Positions 41,551 to 49,846 of a DNA stretch of 64,000 nucleotides are shown piece by piece. The position numbers and the translations under genes were made by a program. Numbering within the stretch: position 1 is the first letter of the stretch; each line of letters starts with the position of its first letter. Under the pieces are notes generated by a model. That model worked only from the letters and a program-made list of their open reading frames with translations. It was not told the DNA's origin and ran no database searches. Source of the DNA: Streptomyces longwoodensis (lineage in GTDB: Bacteria > Actinomycetota > Actinomycetes > Streptomycetales > Streptomycetaceae); NCBI RefSeq assembly GCF_001514125.1, contig NZ_KQ948552.1, positions 62,001 through 126,000 of the forward strand, given 5' to 3'.

Positions 41551-42036
41551 TGAGCGGTTCCTTCGGGGGGCGTGACCGGGTCGGCGTGGCGGGGAGCGCG
41601 GTCGCTCCGGGCGACGTGGGCCCCCGCTCGCAGACGGATGCCCCTGGTTCCCCGTGATGCACGGTGATCCCGGCCGTCACCCCCCGCACGGGTGTTTCAC
41701 CCTCGCACACCTCACGAGCGCGCAACAAGGCACAAGAACAACTTCGGCCTTATTGAAAGAAAGTCGACAGGGCGGCTCAACTCGGACCCGCGGCCGAGGT
41801 GTTCGTTTCGTCCGCGCCCCGTGTGAACCCCGCGCACGCGCCGGGGCGCGTCGCACGCTCCCCGGGCCCGCGGGGCCGTAGTGCACTGGGAGTGGCCCTT
41901 CCTCGGAGGCCCCGCGCGGGACGGCGGCTCCCCCGCGCGACACCGGCCGCCGGCCTTGATCCTCCCGCCCTCGGCCGGCGGCCCCGGGGAGTCCGGTCCC
42001 TGGCGGCCGGGGTGCCGTGCGCCACCGGACGGCGCC
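41551..42036. other. Upstream region of the first sigma/ricin gene
   Basis: 486 bp between the toxin stop and the sigma/ricin start. An AT-richer pocket at about 41700-41790 (GAACAACTTCGGCCTTATTGAAAG) probably contains the promoter of the minus-strand gene. The rest is GC-rich. Apparent reading frames here lack ribosome sites and sensible composition. Confidence 0.45.
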
Positions 42037-42414
42037 TCAGATCTGCCAGGAGCGCAGCCGGTCGGCCGCGCCGTAGACGTCGGCCTTGCCGGACATCAGG
42101 TCACGGGCGAGGTCGACCAGCGCGCCGTAGGGCGGGTCGATGCCGACGCCGCTGACGAACATGTAGGCGACGGCGGTGGCACACGCGAAGCGGGCGTTCG
42201 CCGACGGCAGCGGCTTGAGGACGGCGAGGGTGTGCAGCAGGGCGGCGGCCCGCCAGGCGGGGTCGGAGTCCACGCCGAGCCGGGGCGGGTCGACCCGGTG
42301 CCGGGCGACGGCGGCGACCAGCGCCGAGAAGTCGTTGACGGTCGGCTGGTCCGGGAGGACCTCTTCGTGGCGCTGGAGCAGCCAGGGGACGTCGATGTGG
42401 ATGACGGGGGTCAT
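42037..42414 (-). CDS. Fic/Doc-like toxin with degenerate active site
   Basis: 125-aa protein matching the Doc-type toxin fold in streptomycetes: DQPTVNDFSALVAAVARH, AALLHTLAVLKPLPSANARFACATAVAYMFVSG and a C-terminal YGALVDLARDLMSGKADVYGAADRLR. The usual Fic loop HPFxxGNxR appears only as LPSANARFA, so the catalytic histidine is missing while the N-x-R-F frame remains. AMPylation or kinase activity is therefore doubtful. The ATG lies 3 bp after the antitoxin stop, so the two form one operon. Confidence 0.8.
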   Translation of the reverse strand: MTPVIHIDVPWLLQRHEEVLPDQPTVNDFSALVAAVARHRVDPPRLGVDSDPAWRAAALLHTLAVLKPLPSANARFACATAVAYMFVSGVGIDPPYGALVDLARDLMSGKADVYGAADRLRSWQI

Positions 42415-42417
42415 CGG

Positions 42418-42672
42418 TCAGGCGACCCGCCCCTCGCCCCGGACGGGCGACTCGTCGTCGGGGAACGCCGCCGCGAACTCGTCGGCGTGCGAGGCGAAGA
42501 AGCGCCGGAACGCCTCCGCCCCCTCCTGGAGCGCCCGGTGGCGCGCTATGTCGGCGGCGGCCGCCTCGCGCACGAGCGCCTTCATCGACGTACCGCGTTC
42601 CTTGGCGATCTGCCGCAGGTCCTCCAGCTCGCGGTCGCTGAATTCCACATTGAGGGCTGGCATGTCCTTCAC
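42418..42672 (-). CDS. Ribbon-helix-helix antitoxin
   Basis: 84-aa (or 81-aa) DNA-binding antitoxin. The N-terminal ALNVEFSDRELEDLRQIAKERGTSMKALVREAAAADI is a ribbon-helix-helix domain; the acidic C-terminus (FRRFFASHADEFAAAFPDD) is expected to wrap and neutralise the toxin. Starts are possible at GTG 42672 or ATG 42663; neither has a normal ribosome site, and AAGG lies between them. Directly upstream are two palindromes suited to repressor binding, pointing to autoregulation. Confidence 0.85.
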   Translation of the reverse strand: MKDMPALNVEFSDRELEDLRQIAKERGTSMKALVREAAAADIARHRALQEGAEAFRRFFASHADEFAAAFPDDESPVRGEGRVA

Positions 42673-42733
42673 GGTACCGCTCGGGTACTGACCCGTAAAT
42701 AGCGCCAGGTCAGGGGCGTACCCGAGCGGTACC
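42673..42733. promoter_or_regulatory. Paired palindromic operators of the toxin-antitoxin operon
   Basis: Two copies of a 16-bp sequence in opposite orientation, GGTACCGCTCGGGTAC at 42673-42688 and GTACCCGAGCGGTACC at 42718-42733, are exact reverse complements. Each is itself a palindrome (GTACC-N5-GGTAC). Between them an AT-rich stretch reads TATTTACGGG on the minus strand, a likely -10. Sites of this kind let ribbon-helix-helix antitoxins bind cooperatively over their own promoter. Confidence 0.8.
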
Positions 42734-42748
42734 CAGGGGGGAGCCGGG

Positions 42749-44989
42749 TCAGCCCTGGTCGGCCGCGAAGGAGGCCATGCGGGCCAGGGCCGCGTTCCAG
42801 TTGATCGCGGTCTCGTTGGTCGACCAGGACTGGATGTCGTCGATGTAGCAGAACTGGCCGACGCAGCCGGTCAGTTTCGACTGGGCGTACGGGTCCTGGA
42901 TGCTCGAGTTGGGCCCGCCGGCGAGGGTGCCGGACGGCGGGTTGGGCAGCGTCGGGTCGAGTTCGTGGGCGTACCAGCGGCTGTGCTGGTTGTGGGAGCT
43001 GACCTCGCCGTAGCCGGTGACGTAGGAGATGTTCAGGGCGTTGCGGCCGAGGACGTAGTCCATGCTCTGCAGTGCGCCGTCGCGGTACTTGTGCGCGCCG
43101 GTGATGTCGTAGGCACTGGCGATGACGACGGCGTTGTTGAGGACCTGGTGGCTGGAGCCCCAGTCGTAGCGGTTGCCGGCGGGCGCGTACGGCATGCCGT
43201 AGGGGTGGGCGGTCAGCGTGGCGAGGTAGGCGTCGGCGCCCCGGACCACCGAGCGGCGGACCTGGTCGCGGCCGGGCAGCCGGCTGGGCACGAGGGCGAG
43301 GTCGAGCCGGCCGGCGGCGGCCGTGCGGCCCCAGTCGAAGCCGGTCGGGCCGAAGACGTCGGCGGTGTGGACCGGGGAGGCGAGCACGTGGTCGGCGAAC
43401 TGCCGCTCCCCCGTGGTCAGGTAGAGCTCGGCGGCGGCCCAGTAGAACTCGTCGGTGACGTCGGCGTCGTCGTAGGCGCCGCCGCCGGTGCCGTCGTTCG
43501 GGTCGGCGAGGAGGTCGGGGTGGGCGAGGGCGGCCTGCCAGGCCGTGCGGGCGGCCGTCAGCGCCCGCGCGGCGAACGCCTTGTCGTAGGGCCGGTACAG
43601 CCGCGCGGCCTGCGCGGCGGTCGCGGCGAGGTTGAGGGTCGCCGCCGTGGTCGGCGGGTGCAGCTCCCGCTTCTGCGGGTCCTGGCTCGGCAGCAGGGGC
43701 AGACCGGTCCACTGCTCGTCGTGCACCTTGTGGTGGGCCATCCCGGCCAGCGGCTGCCCGGCGGGCACCTGCATCCGCAGCAGGAACTCCAGCTCCCAGC
43801 GGGCCTCGTCGAGGACGTCCGGCACCTTGTTGCCGCTCTCGGGCAGCGCGAGGGTGCCGTCACCGAGGGCGGCCGGGTGTCCGGTGCGGGCCAGCAGCGA
43901 CCGTTCGTAGGTGCTCAGCAGCTCCCAGGTGGCGATGCCGCCGTTCACGACGTACTTGCCGTGGTCGCCGGCGTCGTACCAGCCGCCGGTGACGTCGAGG
44001 GTGTAGTCGCACACGCCCGGCTGACAGGGGACGTGCGCGTCGCCCTGGTTGGGGGCGACGTCCAGGTGGCCGGCCGCGCGGCCGTAGCCGGGGCGCAGGT
44101 CGTCGCGGATCGCGATGCCGCTGCGCTGCGTGTAGTAGTACTTCACGGAGTCCAGCCGCAGGCGGCGGTAGGCCGCCGCGTCGATGTCGAAGGGGTGGCT
44201 GGTCCCGCCGTCGGCGACGAGGGTGTAACCGGTGCCGTGCCCGCGGTAGGAGCCGAAGTCGATCGAGTGGACGTTCTGCCCGGAGGAGGCGTCGACGCCG
44301 CGCGGCACGGTCAGGCCCCGGGCGACCGTGGCGCCCTTGGCGTCCCTGAGCTGCCAGGGCAGCCGGTCGGTGGCGTCGGTGACGAGGGTGGCGTTCTTCG
44401 GCCCGGCGGGCAGGTAGGCGACCTGGTTGACGCGCACCCGGGGCCCGGTGTCCGGCTCGTAGACCTCCGGGGGCACCCCGCCGAGCAGGGACACGTCGTC
44501 CACGCAGAACCGCCAGGCGTCGGTGCTGCCGCCGACCTGGAAGGCGACCTGTCCCTGGGTGGTGTCGACGGGCGCGGTGAAGGTGTAGGAGTACGAGCCG
44601 TCGGCCTCGGTGAGCACCGGGCTCGCCTCCTGCCAGGTGTCGTACGGCGACACGGCCAGGCCCACGATCGCGCGCACGACGTGCCCCTCGGGGACACCGG
44701 CGGCGTGGAAGGAGAACCGGTACGTCTCCCCCTTCACCAGCGTGATGTCGTTCTGGCCGATCGCGGAGTCCCAGCGGTTGGTGGTGCCGCCGGGCACGTC
44801 GGCGCAGAGCCGGCCGTCGCTCAGGCCCGCGGTGACGTTGCTGGTCCACCAGGGGTCGCTGGTGGTGTCGAAGGTGCCGTTCCTGACCTGCTCGGCCTCC
44901 TCGGCACCGGCCTGCTGGACGGGCAGCGCGGTGAGCGCCGTGCCCAGCAGGGCGGTGAGGGTCAGCAAGGCCGTCGTACGTCGTTTCAC
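42749..44989 (-). CDS. Secreted GH9 endoglucanase with CBM4/9-like and Ig-like domains
   Basis: 746-aa cellulase. Signal peptide ([22 protein letters not shown]), then a CBM4/9-type module (about 35-175, [17 protein letters not shown]...[11 protein letters not shown]), an Ig-like CelD_N domain (about 185-275, [20 protein letters not shown]), and the GH9 catalytic domain. Motifs are [20 protein letters not shown] with the catalytic aspartates, a histidine motif [12 protein letters not shown], and the acid glutamate in [10 protein letters not shown] near the end. Inverting hydrolysis of beta-1,4-glucan is expected. The GTG at 44989 has GAGGAG upstream. A CebR box lies 39 bp before it, so cello-oligosaccharides should induce it. 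Confidence 0.94.
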   Translation of the reverse strand: MKRRTTALLTLTALLGTALTALPVQQAGAEEAEQVRNGTFDTTSDPWWTSNVTAGLSDGRLCADVPGGTTNRWDSAIGQNDITLVKGETYRFSFHAAGVPEGHVVRAIVGLAVSPYDTWQEASPVLTEADGSYSYTFTAPVDTTQGQVAFQVGGSTDAWRFCVDDVSLLGGVPPEVYEPDTGPRVRVNQVAYLPAGPKNATLVTDATDRLPWQLRDAKGATVARGLTVPRGVDASSGQNVHSIDFGSYRGHGTGYTLVADGGTSHPFDIDAAAYRRLRLDSVKYYYTQRSGIAIRDDLRPGYGRAAGHLDVAPNQGDAHVPCQPGVCDYTLDVTGGWYDAGDHGKYVVNGGIATWELLSTYERSLLARTGHPAALGDGTLALPESGNKVPDVLDEARWELEFLLRMQVPAGQPLAGMAHHKVHDEQWTGLPLLPSQDPQKRELHPPTTAATLNLAATAAQAARLYRPYDKAFAARALTAARTAWQAALAHPDLLADPNDGTGGGAYDDADVTDEFYWAAAELYLTTGERQFADHVLASPVHTADVFGPTGFDWGRTAAAGRLDLALVPSRLPGRDQVRRSVVRGADAYLATLTAHPYGMPYAPAGNRYDWGSSHQVLNNAVVIASAYDITGAHKYRDGALQSMDYVLGRNALNISYVTGYGEVSSHNQHSRWYAHELDPTLPNPPSGTLAGGPNSSIQDPYAQSKLTGCVGQFCYIDDIQSWSTNETAINWNAALARMASFAADQG

Positions 44990-45027
44990 GTCTGGGCTCC
45001 TCGGGGCGTGCGGGTGCGCCAGGTGCG

Positions 45028-45041
45028 TGGGAGCGCTCCCA
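45028..45041. promoter_or_regulatory. CebR operator
   Basis: TGGGAGCGCTCCCA is the exact palindromic consensus bound by CebR, the LacI-family repressor of cellulose and cellobiose genes in Streptomyces, released by cellobiose or cellotriose. It lies upstream of the GH9 gene in the position of a repressor site. Confidence 0.92.
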
Positions 45042-45276
45042 AAATTCGGACGCGAGACATGCTTGCTGCGCTCATGACACCCCGTCAACGGTCGCGACAG
45101 GACGGATTTTCCGACCGGGCCGACCGGGCTCCCCTCGGCCGGAAATCGCCCTTGACCCCGGACGGGCCGGGCGTCCGGCGGCACAGGGGGTTCCGGTCCG
45201 CGCCCGGGCGGGACGCACTACGCTGGGACCAGGTGCGCGTCTGCTCACTGTGAGTGTCCGCGATGGAGTGGCGAGG

Positions 45277-47643
45277 ATGAGCCCGGTCTACCCGTTCGAC
45301 GAAGCCGCGACGGCCCGGGTCGTCGTCGGTGACGACGGCACCCTGGTGGACTGGGGCCCGGGCGCCCGCGCGCTGCTCGGCTGGGAGCCGCGGGACGTCG
45401 TCGGCTCCCCCGCCGCCCGGCTGCTGGCCGACGGGGCGCCCGCCGCACCCACGGGCTCCCGCTGGTCCGGGACGCTCACTTTGCGCCACCGGGAGGGCCA
45501 CCCGGTCGCGGTGTGGCTGCTCGCCCACCACCGGCGGTCCGACGACGGCGGGCCGGGCCACTGGCTGGTGGTCGCCCCGCTGCCCGGGCCCCCCTCCTCC
45601 CTCGACGCGCTCCTCGCCGTGGAGGGACCCCTCCAGTCACCCTGCGCGATCGCCGTCTACGACGACCGGCTGCGCCTGACCCACCTCAACGACGCCATGG
45701 CCGAACTCCTCGGGTTGCCCGCCGAGCACATCCGCGGGCTGCGGCCGTCCGAGATCGGCGGGAAGCCGCAGAGCGAGGCGCTGGAGCACGACATGCTGCG
45801 CGTCCTCACCACCGGCCGCGCCGAGGACGTGCAGACCCGTCTGCACACCGGCGGCGAGGACCGCGCGCACGCCTGGCTGGCCCGGCTGGCGCCCGTCACC
45901 GACGACGCGGGCCGGGTGCGCGGCGTGACCATGGCCGCGCACGACTTCACCGAGCACCACCGGGCCCGCGAACGCCTCCAGCTGGTCAACGAGGCGAGCG
46001 TGCGCATCGGCACCACGCTCGACGTGGCCCGCACCGCGCAGGAGCTGGCCGACGTGTGCGTGCCCGCCCTCGCCGACTTCGTCAGCGTCGACCTGCTCGA
46101 CCCGCGCGGCGGCGAACCGCCGGCCCCGCTCACCGCCTCGCTGAGCCTGCGCCGGGCCGCGCACCAGTCGGTGAACCCGGGCGTGCCCGAGGCCCTCGCC
46201 GAGCCCGGCGAGGTGCTGACGTACCCGGCGGGATCGCCGCAGGCCGACTCGCTGACCAGCGGGCGCACCGTCGCGGTGACGCTGCCCGACCCGGACATGG
46301 AGCAGTGGCTGGCCGTGGACACCGCGCGCCGCGACCGGATGCGGGCGTTCGGCATCCACTCCAGCATGGCGGTGCCGCTGCGGGCCCGCGGGGTGACCCT
46401 CGGGGTGGCCGTGCTGCGACGGTTCCGGCGGCCGGAGCCGTTCAGCCCGGACGACGTGCTGCTCGCCGAGGAGGTCACCGCGCGCGCCGCCGTCTGCGTG
46501 GACAACGCGCGCCGCTTCTCCCGGGAGCGGGAGACCGCCCTCGCCCTCCAGCGCAGCCTGCTCCCCCGCTCGCTGCCGCGCACCGCCGCCGTGGACGCGG
46601 CCTCCCGCTACCTGCCGGCCGCGCGGGCCGGGGTCGGCGGCGACTGGTTCGACGTGATCCCGCTGTCCGGGATGCGGGTGGCGATGGTGGTGGGCGACGT
46701 CGTCGGGCACGGCATCCAGGCGTCGGCCACGATGGGCCGGCTGCGTACCGCGGTGCGCACCCTGGCCGACATCGACCTGGCGCCCGACGAACTGCTCACC
46801 CACCTCGACGACCTGGTGGTGCGGCTGTCGGAGGAGGCGGGCGGCGAGGGCAGCCCCGGCGAGGTCGGGGCGAGTTGTCTGTACGCGGTGTACGACCCGG
46901 TGTCGCGCCGCTGCACGCTGGCCCGGGCCGGTCATCCGGCGCCCCTGATGCTGCCGCCCGGCGGCGCGGCCCGGACCGTCGAGCTGCCGCCCGGCCCCGC
47001 GCTGGGGCTGGGCGGGCTGCCGTTCGAGTCGGCCGAACTGTACCTGTCCGAGGGCAGCGTGCTCGCCTTCTACACCGACGGGCTGACCGAGTCCCGGCAG
47101 CGCGACCTGGACGCGGCCCGCGACGACCTGTGCGCGGCGCTGGCCGCGCCGTCCGGCTCCCTCGACGAGACCTGCGACCGCATCCTGCACGGGCTGCTGC
47201 CGGCCGGGGGCGCCGCCGACGACGTGGCACTGCTGCTGGCCCGCACCCGCGGTCTGCCCGCCTCCCAGGTCGCCACCTGGGACATCCCGGCCGACCCGGC
47301 GCTGGTCGCGCCCATCCGCAAGCAGGTCCTCGCCCAGCTCGACACCTGGGGCCTGGGCGCGGTGTCGTTCACCACCGAGCTGGTGGTCAGCGAGCTGGTC
47401 ACCAACGCCATCCGGTACGGCTCCCACCCGATCCGGCTGCGGCTCATCCACGACGCGGCCACGCTGATCTGCGAGGTGTCCGACACCAGCCATACGGCGC
47501 CGCACCTGCGCCGCGCCAAGACGTGGGACGAGGGCGGCCGCGGGCTGCTGCTGGTCGCGCAGCTCACCCAGCGGTGGGGCAGCCGGCACACCGCCGACGG
47601 CAAGACGATCTGGGCGGAGCTCGCCCTGGTCGAGGAGGAGTGA
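45277..47643 (+). CDS. SpoIIE-type PP2C phosphatase with PAS, GAF and anti-sigma-like ATPase domains
   Basis: 788-aa signalling protein. Order: PAS-like (about 10-105), PAS (about 118-235, CAIAVYDDRLRLTHLNDAMAELLG), GAF (about 250-410), PP2C/SpoIIE phosphatase (about 425-645, GVGGDWFDVIPL, VVGDVVGHG, FYTDGLTESR), and an RsbW-like HATPase at the end (TELVVSELVTNAIRYG, GGRGLLLVAQL). It shares the catalytic half with the protein at 21366-23774 but has a different sensor half (PAS-PAS-GAF instead of GAF-PAS-GAF). The ATG at 45277 has GGAG 8 nt upstream; a GTG at 45250 is possible. Confidence 0.9.
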   Translation: MSPVYPFDEAATARVVVGDDGTLVDWGPGARALLGWEPRDVVGSPAARLLADGAPAAPTGSRWSGTLTLRHREGHPVAVWLLAHHRRSDDGGPGHWLVVAPLPGPPSSLDALLAVEGPLQSPCAIAVYDDRLRLTHLNDAMAELLGLPAEHIRGLRPSEIGGKPQSEALEHDMLRVLTTGRAEDVQTRLHTGGEDRAHAWLARLAPVTDDAGRVRGVTMAAHDFTEHHRARERLQLVNEASVRIGTTLDVARTAQELADVCVPALADFVSVDLLDPRGGEPPAPLTASLSLRRAAHQSVNPGVPEALAEPGEVLTYPAGSPQADSLTSGRTVAVTLPDPDMEQWLAVDTARRDRMRAFGIHSSMAVPLRARGVTLGVAVLRRFRRPEPFSPDDVLLAEEVTARAAVCVDNARRFSRERETALALQRSLLPRSLPRTAAVDAASRYLPAARAGVGGDWFDVIPLSGMRVAMVVGDVVGHGIQASATMGRLRTAVRTLADIDLAPDELLTHLDDLVVRLSEEAGGEGSPGEVGASCLYAVYDPVSRRCTLARAGHPAPLMLPPGGAARTVELPPGPALGLGGLPFESAELYLSEGSVLAFYTDGLTESRQRDLDAARDDLCAALAAPSGSLDETCDRILHGLLPAGGAADDVALLLARTRGLPASQVATWDIPADPALVAPIRKQVLAQLDTWGLGAVSFTTELVVSELVTNAIRYGSHPIRLRLIHDAATLICEVSDTSHTAPHLRRAKTWDEGGRGLLLVAQLTQRWGSRHTADGKTIWAELALVEEE

Positions 47644-47710
47644 CCCGCCCGGCGCCCGGGCACCCGCCGTCCGAGGGACCGCTTCGGACCACCGGGAAGG
47701 GTGGGATGAC

Positions 47711-48370
47711 ATGGTGCACGGTCGCCCCCGTCTGCTCGTCGTGAGCGCCCTGGCGGTGCTGGGTCTGGTGAGCGGCTGCGGCAGCGGCTCCGGCGCCGCC
47801 CCGGCGCCCGGCGGGAGCGGGACGTCCGCGGCGCCCGGCACCTCGGCGTCCGCCCCGGGTCCGTCGCCGTCCGCGCCCGCCCCCGGGAGCACCACGACCG
47901 CCACGGCGTCCGTCCCGGAGCGCGGCGCCTCGGCCGCGGTGCCGTCCGGCACCCGCTGCCACACCTCCGAGCTGCGCGCCTCCGTCGGCCGCAACGACCC
48001 GGGGGCCGGTCAGGAGAACTTCCCGGTCGTGCTCACCAACGCCTCCACCCGCACCTGCACGGTGTACGGCCATCCCGGCGCCGCCTTCCTCGACGCGTCG
48101 GGGCGGCAGCTGGGCGCCGACCCCGAGCGCAGCACCGCCACCCGGCCGGTGCGGGTCACGCTCGCCCCCGGCCGCAGCGCCTGGGCCGGGCTGAGCTTCT
48201 CCAACCCCGAGGTGAGCGGTGCCCGGGCGGCGACCCCGGTGACGCTGCTGGTGACCCCGCCCGACGAGCACGACCCGCTGCGGGTGCGGTGGACGGGCGG
48301 CGCGGTGCCGGTGTCGGGCAACGCCTCCACCGTGCGGCTGACGGCGCTCGCGGCGGGGACCGGGCCGTGA
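47711..48370 (+). CDS. DUF4232 lipoprotein
   Basis: 219-aa exported lipoprotein. Signal peptide with lipobox LVSGC at 19-23, then a long Ser/Pro/Ala/Thr-rich linker (about 24-75) typical of wall-spanning anchors, and a DUF4232 domain (CHTSELRASVGRNDPGAGQENFPVVLTN...CTVYGHPGAAFLDASG...WAGLSFSN). Two cysteines in the domain probably pair. This domain is widespread in actinobacterial lipoproteins and has no known activity. It follows the phosphatase gene by 67 bp. Confidence 0.88.
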   Translation: MVHGRPRLLVVSALAVLGLVSGCGSGSGAAPAPGGSGTSAAPGTSASAPGPSPSAPAPGSTTTATASVPERGASAAVPSGTRCHTSELRASVGRNDPGAGQENFPVVLTNASTRTCTVYGHPGAAFLDASGRQLGADPERSTATRPVRVTLAPGRSAWAGLSFSNPEVSGARAATPVTLLVTPPDEHDPLRVRWTGGAVPVSGNASTVRLTALAAGTGP

Positions 48371-48454
48371 CGGCGCGGTGCCGGGTGTGGCCGGGCCGAC
48401 GCGGTGAGGACGGCGCGGGCGGGCACGTGAGCGTGGACGGGCGATCACGCGGGT

Positions 48455-48478
48455 GAGTGATTGAGCGATTGAGCGATT
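48455..48478. repeat. Three 8-bp direct repeats before the ArsB-like transporter
   Basis: GAGTGATT, GAGCGATT, GAGCGATT follow each other without spacing, in an AT-richer pocket about 63 bp before the transporter start. Could bind a regulator; no adjacent regulator gene is present. Confidence 0.5.
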
Positions 48479-48540
48479 CTTACCGTGGCCTGTTTTGATG
48501 TGGGGCCCCGTCCGACCGATCGTGCTCCCGAGGATCCGCT

Positions 48541-49806
48541 CTGAACGCCCCGCTCGCCGAAACCCTGTCCGTCGCCCTGCTCGCCGCTTCGCTGGTGTGG
48601 GCCGTTCTGCGCCCCCAGGGACGCCCGGAGGCGCTGGTCGCGGTCCCGGCCGCCGCCGTGGTGCTGGCGGCCGGGGCGATCTCCCCGCAGCACGCCCTCG
48701 CGGAGGCCGAGCGGCTGGGGCCGGTGATCGGCTTCCTGGCCGCCGTCCTGGTGCTCGCCCACTTCTGCGCCGTCGACGGGCTCTTCACGGCCTGCGGGGC
48801 GTGGATGGCCCGGCGGGCGGCGGGGCGCCCCCGGCGGCTGCTGACGGCGGTGTTCGTGCTGGCCTCGGTGATCACGGCGGTGCTCAGCCTGGACGCCACG
48901 GTCGTCCTGCTCACCCCGGTCGTCCTCGCCACCGCGGCCCGCATGGGCGTGCGGGCCAAGCCGCACCTGTACGCGTGCGCCCACCTGTCGAACACGGCCT
49001 CGCTGCTGCTGCCGGTGTCGAACCTCACCAACCTGCTGGCGTTCACGGCGAGCGGGCTGAGCTTCACCCGCTTCGCGGCGCTGATGACGGCGCCCTGGGT
49101 GGTCGCCGTGGGCGCCGAGTACCTGGTGTTCCGCCGCTTCTTCGCCGCCGACCTGCCGGCGGCCGAGCCCGAGCCGGACACCGGCCCCGCACCCCGGGTG
49201 CCGCTGTTCGCCCTGATCACCGTGGCCTGCACGCTCGCCGGGTTCGTGGTGGCGTCGGCCGCCGGGGTGGAACCGGCCTGGGCGGCGTTCGCCGGGGCGC
49301 TCGTCCTCGCCGTACGGGCCGTGCTGCGGCGGCAGGCGGGGCCCGTGGAGGTCGTGCGGGCCGCGGCGCCGGGGTTCCTGGCGTTCGTGCTGGCGCTCGG
49401 CGTCGTGGTGCGGGCGGTCGTCGACAACGGTCTCGCCGGAGCCCTGCGGCAGGTGCTGCCGGAGGGCTCGGGGCTGCTCACCCTGTGCGCGGTCGCCGCC
49501 CTGGCCGCCCTCCTGGCGAACCTGATCAACAACCTGCCCGCGGTACTGGTCCTGGTGCCCCTCACCGCCCCGGCCGGCCCCGGGGTGGTCCTGGCCGTGC
49601 TGCTGGGCGTGAACATCGGCCCGAACCTGACGTACGCCGGGTCGCTGGCGACCCTGCTGTGGCGGCGCGTGGTGCACGCGCAGGCGGACGTCTCCGACCA
49701 CGCCCAGGTGGGTGAGTTCACCCGGCTCGGCCTGCTCACGGTGCCCGCGTCCCTGGGCGCGGCGGTGCTGGCGCTGTGGGGGTCGCTCCAGTTGCTGGGC
49801 ACCTGA
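48541..49806 (+). CDS. ArsB/NhaD-like (IT superfamily) transporter, probable CTG start
   Basis: 421-aa integral membrane protein with about 11-12 helices, related to ArsB and SLC13-like ion transporters. Motifs include SLDATVVLLTPVVLA, HLSNTASLLLPVSNLTNLLAF and the symmetrical second half LANLINNLPAVLVLVPL and LGVNIGPNLTYAGSLATLLW, the paired N-x-x-x-(N/S) reentrant loops of the superfamily. The nearest ATG or GTG in frame is 48595, which would remove the start of the first helix. A CTG at 48541 (NAPLAETLSVALLAAS) has GAGGA 6 nt upstream. Substrate (arsenite, sodium or a carboxylate) is not resolved. Confidence 0.82.
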   Translation: MNAPLAETLSVALLAASLVWAVLRPQGRPEALVAVPAAAVVLAAGAISPQHALAEAERLGPVIGFLAAVLVLAHFCAVDGLFTACGAWMARRAAGRPRRLLTAVFVLASVITAVLSLDATVVLLTPVVLATAARMGVRAKPHLYACAHLSNTASLLLPVSNLTNLLAFTASGLSFTRFAALMTAPWVVAVGAEYLVFRRFFAADLPAAEPEPDTGPAPRVPLFALITVACTLAGFVVASAAGVEPAWAAFAGALVLAVRAVLRRQAGPVEVVRAAAPGFLAFVLALGVVVRAVVDNGLAGALRQVLPEGSGLLTLCAVAALAALLANLINNLPAVLVLVPLTAPAGPGVVLAVLLGVNIGPNLTYAGSLATLLWRRVVHAQADVSDHAQVGEFTRLGLLTVPASLGAAVLALWGSLQLLGT

Positions 49807-49846
49807 CGGGTCGCTCCAGCTGCTGAGGACCTGACGGGGGCACGGG

